Shown one piece after another: positions 18,149 to 25,001 of a DNA stretch of 64,000 bases. The notes below the pieces were generated by a model. It saw only the letters and a program-made list of their open reading frames with translations, made no database searches and was not told the origin of the DNA. A program made the translations under genes and the position numbers. Position 1 is the first letter of the stretch, and every line of letters starts with the position of its first letter. Source of the DNA: Oscillospiraceae bacterium (GTDB taxonomy: Bacteria > Bacillota > Clostridia > Oscillospirales > Oscillospiraceae); the NCBI GenBank assembly GCA_017439425.1, contig JAFSJE010000064.1, positions 35,764-99,763 on the forward strand, written 5' to 3'.

Positions 18149-18418
18149 TTAGCTCCTTCTGTCCCGGGCTATGCAGCGCAGGATGTACCTCGCTGCACGC
18201 TTCAAGGTGTAGTACGGCGGGAGGTTTACGAGCTCACGGCTGAATGCCTGGCTGCGGTCAAAGCCGTAATACCTCGTATAGACGAGAAAAGCCTCGCCGA
18301 ACTCAATCTCCTCATCGGAATAACTTTTAGGAATTGTCTTGCGGATCTCCGGAGGGTAAAGCTGAGGATCCGCCGGGCGATATCCTTTTTTGAGGGCGCA
18401 TTTTATAATTGCATTCAT
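18149..18418 (-). CDS. Small phage protein downstream of terS
   Basis: An 89-residue protein starting 2 nt after the small terminase stop (TAGCTATG). It has a conserved-looking core (YSDEEIEFGEAFLVYTRYYGFD) and a basic C-terminus (LKRAARYILRCIARDRRS). Not recognised. The tight spacing suggests a packaging or regulatory accessory protein. Confidence 0.6.
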   Translation of the reverse strand: MNAIIKCALKKGYRPADPQLYPPEIRKTIPKSYSDEEIEFGEAFLVYTRYYGFDRSQAFSRELVNLPPYYTLKRAARYILRCIARDRRS

Positions 18419-18420
18419 AG

Positions 18421-18924
18421 CTAATCTCCAAACAAGTCATCGTTTTCATCCGGCGCAGCCGCAGCGGCTTTCTTCTGTGCGAGCCGGATCCTGCCGGACG
18501 GTGTCATACCGAGCTTTTCAGCATACTGCAGAATGAGAGCTTCCATCTTCGATAGCTTCGTCATAACGCCGTCGAGCTTCTCGATAACCTCAAGATTTTC
18601 CTCAGCGCTATCCTTCGCCTTGGACAGCTTTCTCATCAGCTGATTGCAGACACTATCGAGCTGGTCGCGCCGGGCGAGAAGATTGCAGTAAAGGCCGAAT
18701 GTCTCAGAGTCCAGGTCATCAAGGAGCTTCGTTCCGCTATCTTCAAGCCGCTGAAGAATGCGCTTCCAGTAGGTTTTCGCCTTAGGGCTCATATCCGGAG
18801 GCATAATCAATACCACCTCTGCACGCCTCGGAATGAATTCCTCCTCGGCTGCGGTTCGCACTTCGCGTTCTTCCTGGCTAAGATGCTTCGTCATGTTCTC
18901 TACTGGCTTCGGGCTCTTCGGCAT
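18421..18924 (-). CDS. terS: Terminase small subunit (P27 family)
   Basis: A 167-residue protein of the phage terminase small subunit P27 type: MPPDMSPKAKTYWKRILQRLE, then DSETFGLYCNLLARRDQLDSV, a helical oligomerisation part and an Ala-rich acidic tail. It recognises the packaging site and loads TerL. I chose the ATG at 18924, which follows GGAGGT at 18931-18936; the open frame upstream continues into low-complexity DNA with no ribosome site. Confidence 0.85.
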   Translation of the reverse strand: MPKSPKPVENMTKHLSQEEREVRTAAEEEFIPRRAEVVLIMPPDMSPKAKTYWKRILQRLEDSGTKLLDDLDSETFGLYCNLLARRDQLDSVCNQLMRKLSKAKDSAEENLEVIEKLDGVMTKLSKMEALILQYAEKLGMTPSGRIRLAQKKAAAAAPDENDDLFGD

Positions 18925-18943
18925 TGCTGCACCTCCATTCACT

Positions 18944-18962
18944 TGTGCCCGAATTGGGCACT
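18944..18962. promoter_or_regulatory. Palindrome copy 3 (candidate parS site)
   Basis: TGTGCCCGAATTGGGCACT lies 20 bp upstream of the terS start, between terS and the HNH gene. Seven- to eight-base arms pair around GAATT. It is one of five copies in the prophage. Confidence 0.5.
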
Positions 18963-19137
18963 TTCTGAAATTTCTGATTGGGGAATTTTTCTCACAAACG
19001 AGAGGACACGGGGTATCCGGTAGCCCCATCCGAAACTTTTTGCCTCCGGGGGGAGGGTTTTGCCCCTTCGGGGCCGTGCGCACACGTGCTCGTGACCTGC
19101 GTCGCACACACTCGCGCATGCCTAAGCACACACGTAG
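18963..19137. other. Non-coding packaging-site (cos) candidate region
   Basis: This 175-bp gap between terS and the HNH nuclease gene is the usual place for cos in HK97-type phages that encode an HNH partner. It holds a G/C-run block (CCGGGGGGAGGG near 19045), a GCCCC-TTC-GGGGC hairpin and several ACAC/GTGC repeats. No gene was seen. The exact cut site cannot be read from sequence. Confidence 0.4.
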
Positions 19138-19503
19138 TTATCCTTTGGCTTCACGCTGATCAGCAAGGCGCTCGCGCATCGTCTTCTGGTCGTGGTGATA
19201 TTTGCACAAACTCTGATAATTGCTGGTGTCGACAAACAAACTCCAGTCGCCGCGGAACGGCCGGATATGGTCGACAACCTCAGCCTTCGTCCGCACGCCT
19301 GCCTGCGCGCACACGCGACAAAAAGGCTCCCGAAGCAGGTGCTCCGGCCTGAGCTTGTTCTTCCAGATTGGCAGGTTATACCAGCCGTGATAATCGCTGC
19401 TTACGCGGCGCTGGTGCGTCGGCTTGTGCTTATCACACCAGCCGTCCCGCGTAAGTGCCGGACATCCAGGATGCCGGCAGGGCCTCAGCGGCTTCGTCGC
19501 CAT
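19138..19503 (-). CDS. HNH endonuclease next to terminase
   Basis: A 121-residue HNH nuclease with zinc-binding Cys pairs near residues 9-23 and 62-65, and the core VVDHIRPFRGDWSLFVDTSN followed by CKYHHDQKT. In HK97-type cos phages this partner is needed with TerL for specific DNA cutting at cos. It is the first gene of the late packaging block, preceded by a terminator. Confidence 0.88.
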   Translation of the reverse strand: MATKPLRPCRHPGCPALTRDGWCDKHKPTHQRRVSSDYHGWYNLPIWKNKLRPEHLLREPFCRVCAQAGVRTKAEVVDHIRPFRGDWSLFVDTSNYQSLCKYHHDQKTMRERLADQREAKG

Positions 19504-19525
19504 GGGCTATCACCTCCATAGGGCA

Positions 19526-19575
19526 AAACAAAAAAAGGCCACAGTCTACGCAATCTGCGTAATGACCGTGGCCTT
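19526..19575 (-). terminator. Intrinsic terminator before the late genes
   Basis: The arms AAGGCCAC (19535-19542) and GTGGCCTT (19568-19575) pair, with an inner TACGCA/TGCGTA stem. On the minus strand they are followed by TTTTTTTGTTTT. It would stop early transcription before the HNH gene, so the late genes need an activator or antitermination. Confidence 0.7.
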
Positions 19576-19580
19576 ATTGG
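19560..19580 (+). repeat. 21-bp near-repeat, left copy, flanking the HUH gene block
   Basis: This 21-bp sequence begins TAATGACCGT and matches 20598-20618 at 18 of 21 positions, in the same orientation, 1038 bp apart. The interval contains the small Cys-rich gene and the HUH nuclease gene. It overlaps the terminator hairpin arm here. Confidence 0.5.
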
Positions 19581-19762
19581 CTCTCGTCTCGAATGACATC
19601 GATTTTAATTTCTCTTTTGCAAGCTCGACAGTAGGCAACGATGTTATGACCTTCCGTCTTCGGCGTGATCCGCATGAGCCGTTTGTTCTTGCGGCACGCC
19701 GGGCAGGCGAGCCAGTCGCCTTCTACGGGTAACATTTTACCACACGACATTATTCTTTGCAA
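19574..19762 (-). CDS. Cysteine-rich KTR-like small protein
   Basis: A 62-residue protein with two CxxC knuckles (CPAC and CRAC) about 25 residues apart, in the pattern LACPACRKNKRLMRITPKT. This resembles the short cysteine-rich KTR proteins of Firmicute mobile elements. The TTG at 19762 has an AAAGGAC site 9 nt upstream; an internal ATG at 19735 is an alternative. Function unknown, probably zinc-binding. Confidence 0.6.
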   Translation of the reverse strand: MQRIMSCGKMLPVEGDWLACPACRKNKRLMRITPKTEGHNIVAYCRACKREIKIDVIRDESQ

Positions 19763-19824
19763 TACAAAACAGTCCTTTCTCCTAAGAATAATATATTTTT
19801 CAAGTCAGAAAAATCATAAAAAGG

Positions 19825-20574
19825 TTACTTTCGACGTCGGCGGCGCCGTGCTCTTATTCGCACACGCGGATCAATGTTGCGAGCGTAATACTTAATATAT
19901 CTGAAGGATCCATATACTGTTGTCTCCGAAGCCTCCTCCAGCATCATTGCTCCGCTCGGTACCTGCAGCGGAGTATCATCGTCGACCACAAAGGTTTCAA
20001 CTTCCGGCTTTACTGCTGTACGCGTGTAGCTCCAGCCTCTGGCACCGAGACGTTCCGGCTTTTCCTTGGTCATGTACCGGGCGAGCGTTTCATAGTTCTT
20101 CTCTTTGTCAACTCGTAAAGGCTTAATGTCAACCTCGCCCTGCCCCCAGATTCTAACAATGTCAGCGTAATCATCAGATCCGGCGGCGTTAATTACAAGG
20201 TGATGGTGAAGTCGCCCTATTCCGTGGAGCTCCTCTGTACACCAGAACATAACGAGCTTTTTGCCTTTTTGCTTCCAACAGCTCGAGAGATCTGAGCGAA
20301 AACGCTTCAGTCTGCCCTCGGCTATCTTCCTTGTTGCCGGAAGGTGCTCATCATCGTATGTAACACCGCACACATGGTCGCCGGGTATGAAATTCGCTGC
20401 GAGCATAAGTTCAAGCTTCTGCCAAGAGTATTTCCGATTCATTCGCTGTTGCGCTTCCGATGAGAGCTTTTTCTTTTCAGCCCTTACCTTCGGGCGCTCG
20501 CCGCCATAGATGGCGGGATAAATCGTCTCAAGGATCAGCCCTCCGGCAACTATAATCTTTTTTCTTTTTGGCAT
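19825..20574 (-). CDS. HUH-type rolling-circle endonuclease-like protein
   Basis: A 249-residue protein with Rep-like motifs in order: HVCGVTYDDEHLP (residues 67-79), HUH motif RLHHHLVINA (121-130) and a Tyr motif NYETLARYMTK (160-170). The C-terminus is Arg-rich. This fits HUH single-strand endonucleases that nick DNA and join to it through Tyr. The neighbouring inverted repeat at 20575-20607 and 21-bp repeats could be its sites. Whether it starts replication, resolves ends or regulates is not known. The start follows GGAGGT by 9 nt. Confidence 0.65.
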   Translation of the reverse strand: MPKRKKIIVAGGLILETIYPAIYGGERPKVRAEKKKLSSEAQQRMNRKYSWQKLELMLAANFIPGDHVCGVTYDDEHLPATRKIAEGRLKRFRSDLSSCWKQKGKKLVMFWCTEELHGIGRLHHHLVINAAGSDDYADIVRIWGQGEVDIKPLRVDKEKNYETLARYMTKEKPERLGARGWSYTRTAVKPEVETFVVDDDTPLQVPSGAMMLEEASETTVYGSFRYIKYYARNIDPRVRIRARRRRRRK

Positions 20575-20607
20575 ACGGTCATTACCTCCGGTTGTGATAA
20601 TGACCGT
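20575..20607. promoter_or_regulatory. Inverted repeat over the ribosome site of the HUH gene
   Basis: ACGGTCATTA (20575-20584) and TAATGACCGT (20598-20607) form a 10-bp perfect inverted repeat with a 13-bp spacer containing the GGAGG ribosome site of the HUH gene. It can be an operator, a Rep recognition hairpin or a translation control element. Confidence 0.55.
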
Positions 20608-20618
20608 AGCCCTATCGG
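20598..20618 (+). repeat. 21-bp near-repeat, right copy
   Basis: This 21-bp sequence begins TAATGACCGT and matches 19560-19580 with three transitions. Together the copies bracket the Cys-rich and HUH genes. Confidence 0.5.
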
Positions 20619-20641
20619 CGTGCGTCGGTAACTATTATTTC

Positions 20642-20670
20642 TTGTAATATTGTTAAAAAGATGTTACTAT
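20642..20670 (+). promoter_or_regulatory. Promoter of the membrane moron
   Basis: TTGTAA (20642-20647), 17 bp, then TACTAT (20665-20670), followed by AAGGAGG and the ATG at 20695. It is read rightward, opposite to the early and late genes around it. Confidence 0.6.
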
Positions 20671-20694
20671 AGAGCAAATCAAGGAGGGTCGAAC

Positions 20695-21315
20695 ATGAAT
20701 GCTGAATTAAAAGAGTTCTTAATGTCTGCTTATGCTGAATGCAACGAAAACATACGAGATCATCCAAAGCATCGCGATCAAATAATAATGTTCTACGGAG
20801 CTGTCTGCGCTTTTTACTTTTCCCAGTTAGCCAATGCAAGCAATACTATGTTCAATATATTAAATATAAGCATGATTGTGCTTGGCTTATTCTGTTCATT
20901 TGTAGTTATCCAGCATAGATCATGGACTTTGCAATATAACAAGTCCGCTGAAATGATAGGAAAAATATTAGCATCAAGCGATAAGTTTAGGTCAGTTGAT
21001 GACGTTATGAAATTCATAAATGATAACATTAACAAGAAGCCCAAAAAAATGAAGCCTTTCTTCTTTAGAATGGGAAACGCTATAATTCTTGGTTTCTTTA
21101 TAATAACTCTCGCCCCATTTGCTGTAATTTTTGACAATATATGCAATGCTATCAAACTCAATATTTGTGCGTTATATCTTTGTATTGCCGGAGCAACTCT
21201 TTATTTTGCTGGCATTACAATCTTTTGTTATTTATATATAAGAAAGATAGAAGATTTTAATTTTACTCCTTGGATAATTAATTTGTTGGATATAGAAAAA
21301 ACAGATAATTGTTAA
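20695..21315 (+). CDS. Multi-pass membrane protein, prophage moron
   Basis: A 206-residue, AT-rich gene on the strand opposite to its neighbours, with its own promoter and a strong AAGGAGG site. Four hydrophobic segments lie near residues 32-47, 52-72, 126-148 and 158-182. They are arranged as two hairpins separated by a basic cytoplasmic stretch (NINKKPKKMKPFFFR). No family is recognised; the two-TM-pair layout is reminiscent of SLATT-type effectors, but this is only a resemblance. Superinfection exclusion or defence is inferred from the moron setting. Confidence 0.6.
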   Translation: MNAELKEFLMSAYAECNENIRDHPKHRDQIIMFYGAVCAFYFSQLANASNTMFNILNISMIVLGLFCSFVVIQHRSWTLQYNKSAEMIGKILASSDKFRSVDDVMKFINDNINKKPKKMKPFFFRMGNAIILGFFIITLAPFAVIFDNICNAIKLNICALYLCIAGATLYFAGITIFCYLYIRKIEDFNFTPWIINLLDIEKTDNC

Positions 21316-21363
21316 AACGATAATAAACTGGCAGGAGCTATCCTCTCTAAGGAGAATAATTCA

Positions 21364-22020
21364 TTATAGTTTCTCACACCGCTCGAACTCTATGACCCAC
21401 ACCCAGGGATTGGCTGCCCAGCCGTAACGGTCGAGGTCGATAGGCTTGATGGTGCTGTCCCAAAGTTCGACAAAATGTTCTCTCGCCGTCCATTCGCCTG
21501 GATCGTCCTCGATTCCGAATGGTCCTCCACCAACCGGCTGACTACCCTTTTCGCATCCTTCTGATACGGCTCCGGCTTCGTCAATCTCCTGCAACCGCTC
21601 CACGCGTACGTCGGTAACTCTGAGAAATATTCTCGCCGCCTCTTTCGGCATGTGGATTGAGGGACGCCATTTCATGCCATCATGATAGGTTCCATCGTCA
21701 TTCAGCCAGCGATCAAACGGGTCGCCGTCTGCCGCATAGTAATATTGGTACGGTTCAACCACTTGATCGTTGCTGTCAAGTGGTCCTCCGTATTGCCACG
21801 TCTCTCGCACATAGAGAATGTCGCCGGGCTGATAGGGTGGGCGGCAGAGTTTTTCAATGAGCGCCTTTTCCTGAACTTCAGGATGAACAATGTGATACTG
21901 ACTTTCAAGCACCTTTAAATGTGCCGGCTTCACCAATCGCCGAGTCTCGGTCTTTCGCCCTTCAAGGAGGGCTCTCACCATTTCGGTGTTAAAAAGTATC
22001 GGTTTCGTTTCTAAAAGCAT
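21364..22020 (-). CDS. ASCH-domain-like phage protein
   Basis: A 218-residue protein common in prophage early regions. The segment PILFNTEMVRALLEGRKTETRR, then YQPGDILYVRETWQY, and the C-terminal PWVWVIEFERCE fit ASCH/PUA-like proteins thought to bind RNA or modified bases. I chose the ATG at 22020, which follows GGGAGGC. It is the last gene of the early operon and overlaps the zinc-ribbon gene by 10 nt. Confidence 0.7.
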   Translation of the reverse strand: MLLETKPILFNTEMVRALLEGRKTETRRLVKPAHLKVLESQYHIVHPEVQEKALIEKLCRPPYQPGDILYVRETWQYGGPLDSNDQVVEPYQYYYAADGDPFDRWLNDDGTYHDGMKWRPSIHMPKEAARIFLRVTDVRVERLQEIDEAGAVSEGCEKGSQPVGGGPFGIEDDPGEWTAREHFVELWDSTIKPIDLDRYGWAANPWVWVIEFERCEKL

Positions 22021-22208
22021 CGACTGCCTCCCGCGCCCCACTCATGTTTTCCTACACGGCATTTTATACAGTAGTATTTGCCATCATCGTGTTTGCGAAG
22101 TGTTACGTTGCCTTTACCGCACGCTGAACACACGATCCGCTTGCCACGCCGCTTTCTATGTGGCGTACCGAACGGAGCGACGATGCCAACATCATATCGG
22201 TTAATCAT
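22011..22208 (-). CDS. Zinc-ribbon small protein
   Basis: A 65-residue basic protein with CSAC and CIKC pairs 19 residues apart, so probably a single zinc ribbon. It contains RKRRGKRIVCSACGKGNVTL. The role is unknown; such proteins often accompany phage replication genes. Confidence 0.55.
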   Translation of the reverse strand: MINRYDVGIVAPFGTPHRKRRGKRIVCSACGKGNVTLRKHDDGKYYCIKCRVGKHEWGAGGSRCF

Positions 22209-22232
22209 CAGTTATTCTCTCCTCTGCAAGTT

Positions 22233-22532
22233 TTATCTCATATCCGCACCGCAACTCGGGCAGAAATTCACATCGTAATCATTCGCAAAGAAAATGCTTT
22301 GAATATATGTTCCGCACTCAGTACAACGCTGAAATTCAGTTCCTTTAATCCAAGCGGTTATCCATGTGCCTCTTTTATGCTCCACTACATCGGCAGCTGG
22401 GATGGTCTTTAGTTCGTTTACAACGCCAGTAAGAGTAAAAGACATAGGTACGGGCTCATGCCCTATATATTCTTCCGATCGCTTACGGAAAAATTCTTGC
22501 GCCGCCTCACGAGATATGTAATCATTCGGCAT
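22233..22532 (-). CDS. Phage zinc-finger protein (YISREAA type)
   Basis: A 99-residue protein opening MPNDYISREAAQEFF, with IPAADVVEHKRGTW in the middle and two Cys pairs (CTEC, CPSC) ending GADMR. This layout is very common in Firmicute prophage early operons but uncharacterised. The ATG at 22532 follows GGAGGTG. Confidence 0.65.
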   Translation of the reverse strand: MPNDYISREAAQEFFRKRSEEYIGHEPVPMSFTLTGVVNELKTIPAADVVEHKRGTWITAWIKGTEFQRCTECGTYIQSIFFANDYDVNFCPSCGADMR

Positions 22533-22743
22533 TTGTAACACCTCCGCGGATGAAATTTAGCATTATTGCATCGCGTTTCTGTTTGCACCTATTGTTACTG
22601 CAGTTATAGATGGGTGTAATGCTTCTAGGGAACTCACCATCAAATACTACGCCGGAACGGCGTTTACTTGGATCTGTGCAGGTATTACAGTCGGGGAGAG
22701 TCAACTCAGACAATTCAATTATTTCTGCTGACGATCTCTCCAT
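22522..22743 (-). CDS. Small Cys-containing phage protein
   Basis: A 73-residue protein with a CNTC pair and further Cys near YNCSNNRC, probably metal-binding. It overlaps both neighbours, so is translated within the run of small early genes. Not recognised. Confidence 0.5.
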   Translation of the reverse strand: MERSSAEIIELSELTLPDCNTCTDPSKRRSGVVFDGEFPRSITPIYNCSNNRCKQKRDAIMLNFIRGGVTNAE

Positions 22744-22924
22744 CGGTAGTCCTCCCCAAAGTTGGATTCTGCGGTTTCGTCAGCTCGTTAATCAGCACCG
22801 CGGCGTCACGCATGAGCTTGCTTTCGCAAAAAGGTCTGTCTTTATATGTACAGCCCTTGCAGGATTTCCCATAGTCCGAGCAGCGTTTTAGATTCTCGGC
22901 TATTATCTTCGGCTCCCTACTCAT
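22715..22924 (-). CDS. Small Cys-rich phage protein
   Basis: A 69-residue protein with a four-Cys cluster (RCSDYGKSCKGCTYKDRPFC) resembling a compact zinc or iron-sulfur knuckle, then a helix. It overlaps genes on both sides. Function unknown. Confidence 0.5.
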   Translation of the reverse strand: MSREPKIIAENLKRCSDYGKSCKGCTYKDRPFCESKLMRDAAVLINELTKPQNPTLGRTTDGEIVSRNN

Positions 22925-23369
22925 CGCAAGTCTCCACGGTTAGCAGATCACTGATTGCCGTCGGTTCATCATCGTCGGCACTGATAAACGCGAAAGCACC
23001 CTCGACAAGAGTAGGCTCTAACTCGTCGTCGGGCTTCGGGCTCCAGTAAACACCGTCATAATCCGGCTTGCTTACGAAAGCAAAGAGCTTATCGTCTTTG
23101 TCTCTTGCCATGTAAGAAAAGCCCTGCGCCTGCAGCTCCGACGCTTCAAACAGCTCTTCATCCGAGAGAATGAACTGAATCGGATCCTCGCCGGCGGGCG
23201 GGTTAATAAGCAGCCCGGCTGAGGTAAGAATGTCGACCGCATCATCGAATGAAATATTTGCGAACAGATCATATTCCTCGCCTCTGAGCCTAACTAATAT
23301 TTGGTCGCCGCATTTCTGAATCACTTTAATCATGTCAGCGCGGATAATGTTGTCTCCGAATTTTATCAT
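22917..23369 (-). CDS. Hypothetical phage early protein
   Basis: A 150-residue acidic protein. The N-terminal 55 residues are beta-rich (FGDNIIRADMIKVIQKCGDQILVRL). The second half is acidic with a DDELEPTLVEGAFAF segment. Acidic early proteins can be DNA mimics, but no family is recognised. It overlaps the upstream gene by 4 nt. Confidence 0.5.
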   Translation of the reverse strand: MIKFGDNIIRADMIKVIQKCGDQILVRLRGEEYDLFANISFDDAVDILTSAGLLINPPAGEDPIQFILSDEELFEASELQAQGFSYMARDKDDKLFAFVSKPDYDGVYWSPKPDDELEPTLVEGAFAFISADDDEPTAISDLLTVETCDE

Positions 23370-23560
23370 TGTGGTCTCCTTCCTGTGCCCGAGTTGGGCA
23401 CGTTGCCGTTTTCAAGCTCAAGCCGGAGCTGCTCCGGCTCGATCACTTCGATATTCGTAACCTTTGTATCGCCGTACTTTTCAAGATCTATTGCGATAGC
23501 TTCTTTAACTCCTATGGCTTGCCCCGGAGGACAAGCCACTATGACTGTGATTTTAAGCAT
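23366..23560 (-). CDS. Small hypothetical protein after parB
   Basis: A 64-residue protein starting MLKITVIVACPPGQAIGVKE after a GGAGG site; it overlaps the parB stop by 8 nt. Palindrome copy 4 lies in its last codons (Asn-Val-Pro-Asn-Ser-Gly-Thr), so the C-terminus may simply reflect the DNA site. Function unknown. Confidence 0.5.
   Translation of the reverse strand: MLKITVIVACPPGQAIGVKEAIAIDLEKYGDTKVTNIEVIEPEQLRLELENGNVPNSGTGRRPQ
23384..23402. promoter_or_regulatory. Palindrome copy 4 (candidate parS next to parB)
   Basis: TGTGCCCGAGTTGGGCACG lies about 150 bp downstream of the parB stop, the usual place for a plasmid or phage centromere in a parAB-parS locus. Six- to seven-base arms pair around a short centre. 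Confidence 0.55.
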
Positions 23561-25001
23561 TCTCTTTGTCCTCCGGTAGAGCATGCCAGCCGAGGCACTC
23601 GGCGTCGATCTTTGCGCCTTTCTTGAACGCCCACCATTTGCACAAGGAGTTCCAGACCGCAACCTGATAAAGAATCACGCCGGAGCAGTCGAACTTGCAG
23701 TAATATGTACCTTTCTTCGGCGGCTCACCGGTGCGGAATGTTGGCTCGTCGGTTGTTGAAGTTTGGGCATTATCTTCCGTAAGGCCAAGCAGATAATCTG
23801 TTGAAACCTTAAGCAACTTTGCCGTCTCTATAAGCGGCGAAGCGTTTCCGGAAAAAGAGAATCGCGGAGTTGGATCATAAGGGCGAATTGCTATTGGTTT
23901 ATCACCAGAGGCATAACGTCTCAAGTCTTTCACTGAATGCTGCTCGTAACCATAGCAGGTAGCAGTTTTTATCATAGCATCATCTTTAAGTCCGGCATTA
24001 TCTGCAAGGCTAACAAGGAAAGCGGCATTTCTGCTGCTCTGTTCCTGCGCCGATTCAATTTTTTTAGCTGCTTTTTTCGCTTCAGCTTCTGCGCGTTTTT
24101 CCTCTTTCGCTTTATCGTCAGCTTTTTTCGCCAAAGACTTAGAACATCTGTAGCTACAAGAATGGTTACATTTTAAGCAGCAGCCGCCATGGCAATAATC
24201 CCAAGAATTAGTCGCAGAGGCTGCGACTTTTATTCTCTTTTCTTTATGCTTACATTCAGTGCCATCCGGGCATTCGCAGGTAGGCTCATAGTATTTTTCA
24301 TAATTATGCAGGATATTTTCGGCGGAACCACCTAATATCGACTTTTTCGGCTGAAGCTTCTGCAGGTCCTCCTGGACGTTCTTTGGAAGCCGCGCTATCG
24401 TATACGCTGCCTGCTCCGTGAGTTCGCCTTTATCGTAGCGGTCCCACATATCCGGGATAAGGTCATCTTTTATCACCTTAAGCCTTGCGAGCTTGGACTT
24501 TGAGATATTGCACGCCTCGGCGACATGATCGCGCATTCGCCCGGGGAACTCAACGCCCTCCTCCTTCAGCTGATATAGGAGCTCCGTCACGCGCTCGACC
24601 TGCTTTGCCTTATCAGCTGAGGACATCTCGCGCGTTGCGCTATTCGCGTATATAAGGCGCAGCTCCTGCATAGCCGGAGAAGAATTGCCATCCTCCACGA
24701 TTGCCGGTACCGAGCGCCATTTATCATCGGACTCGCAGAGCTTCCTGAGTGCAGCTGTGCGGCGGTGACCGCTGACGATTATGTATTCATCGCCGTCCGG
24801 TCTGACTCGAATAGGGTCCATAAGACCGACGAGTTCAATATTCTCTATAAGAGCGTCAAGCGCGCTGAGCTCGTAGAAGTTTTTATCGTCGCTCTTAATA
24901 CGGTCGATGTCGATATACTCGATCTGTTCCTTGCCGGTGTCCAGATTAGGCACAGCTCCGAGAGCGGCCGCAAGGTTAAAGCCGGATTTCTTTTCAGCCA
25001 T
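23553..25001 (-). CDS. parB: ParB-family partition protein with Cys-rich insert
   Basis: A 482-residue protein. Residues about 25-115 form the ParB/Srx N-terminal domain (IDIDRIKSDDKNFYELS, then the CTP-binding-type YIIVSGHRRTAAL). Residues about 130-230 hold the HTH region (ACNISKSKLARLKVIKDD). Residues about 245-290 contain a dense Cys/His cluster, followed by a Lys/Ala-rich coiled coil. Near 405-420 there is LIETAKLLKVSTDYLLGLTED, the end of an XRE-type HTH. It overlaps parA by 8 nt and has GGAGGTG before the ATG. It should bind the centromere; the palindromes are the candidates. Confidence 0.8.
   Translation of the reverse strand: MAEKKSGFNLAAALGAVPNLDTGKEQIEYIDIDRIKSDDKNFYELSALDALIENIELVGLMDPIRVRPDGDEYIIVSGHRRTAALRKLCESDDKWRSVPAIVEDGNSSPAMQELRLIYANSATREMSSADKAKQVERVTELLYQLKEEGVEFPGRMRDHVAEACNISKSKLARLKVIKDDLIPDMWDRYDKGELTEQAAYTIARLPKNVQEDLQKLQPKKSILGGSAENILHNYEKYYEPTCECPDGTECKHKEKRIKVAASATNSWDYCHGGCCLKCNHSCSYRCSKSLAKKADDKAKEEKRAEAEAKKAAKKIESAQEQSSRNAAFLVSLADNAGLKDDAMIKTATCYGYEQHSVKDLRRYASGDKPIAIRPYDPTPRFSFSGNASPLIETAKLLKVSTDYLLGLTEDNAQTSTTDEPTFRTGEPPKKGTYYCKFDCSGVILYQVAVWNSLCKWWAFKKGAKIDAECLGWHALPEDKENA

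Noticed and set aside
21316..21363. Terminator after the membrane moron
   Set aside because: Only a weak TCCTC/GGAGA pairing with no T-tract.
24936..24954. Sixth, degenerate copy of the palindrome inside parB
   Set aside because: Only about 14 of 18 defined positions match and the symmetry is broken; kept out of the count.
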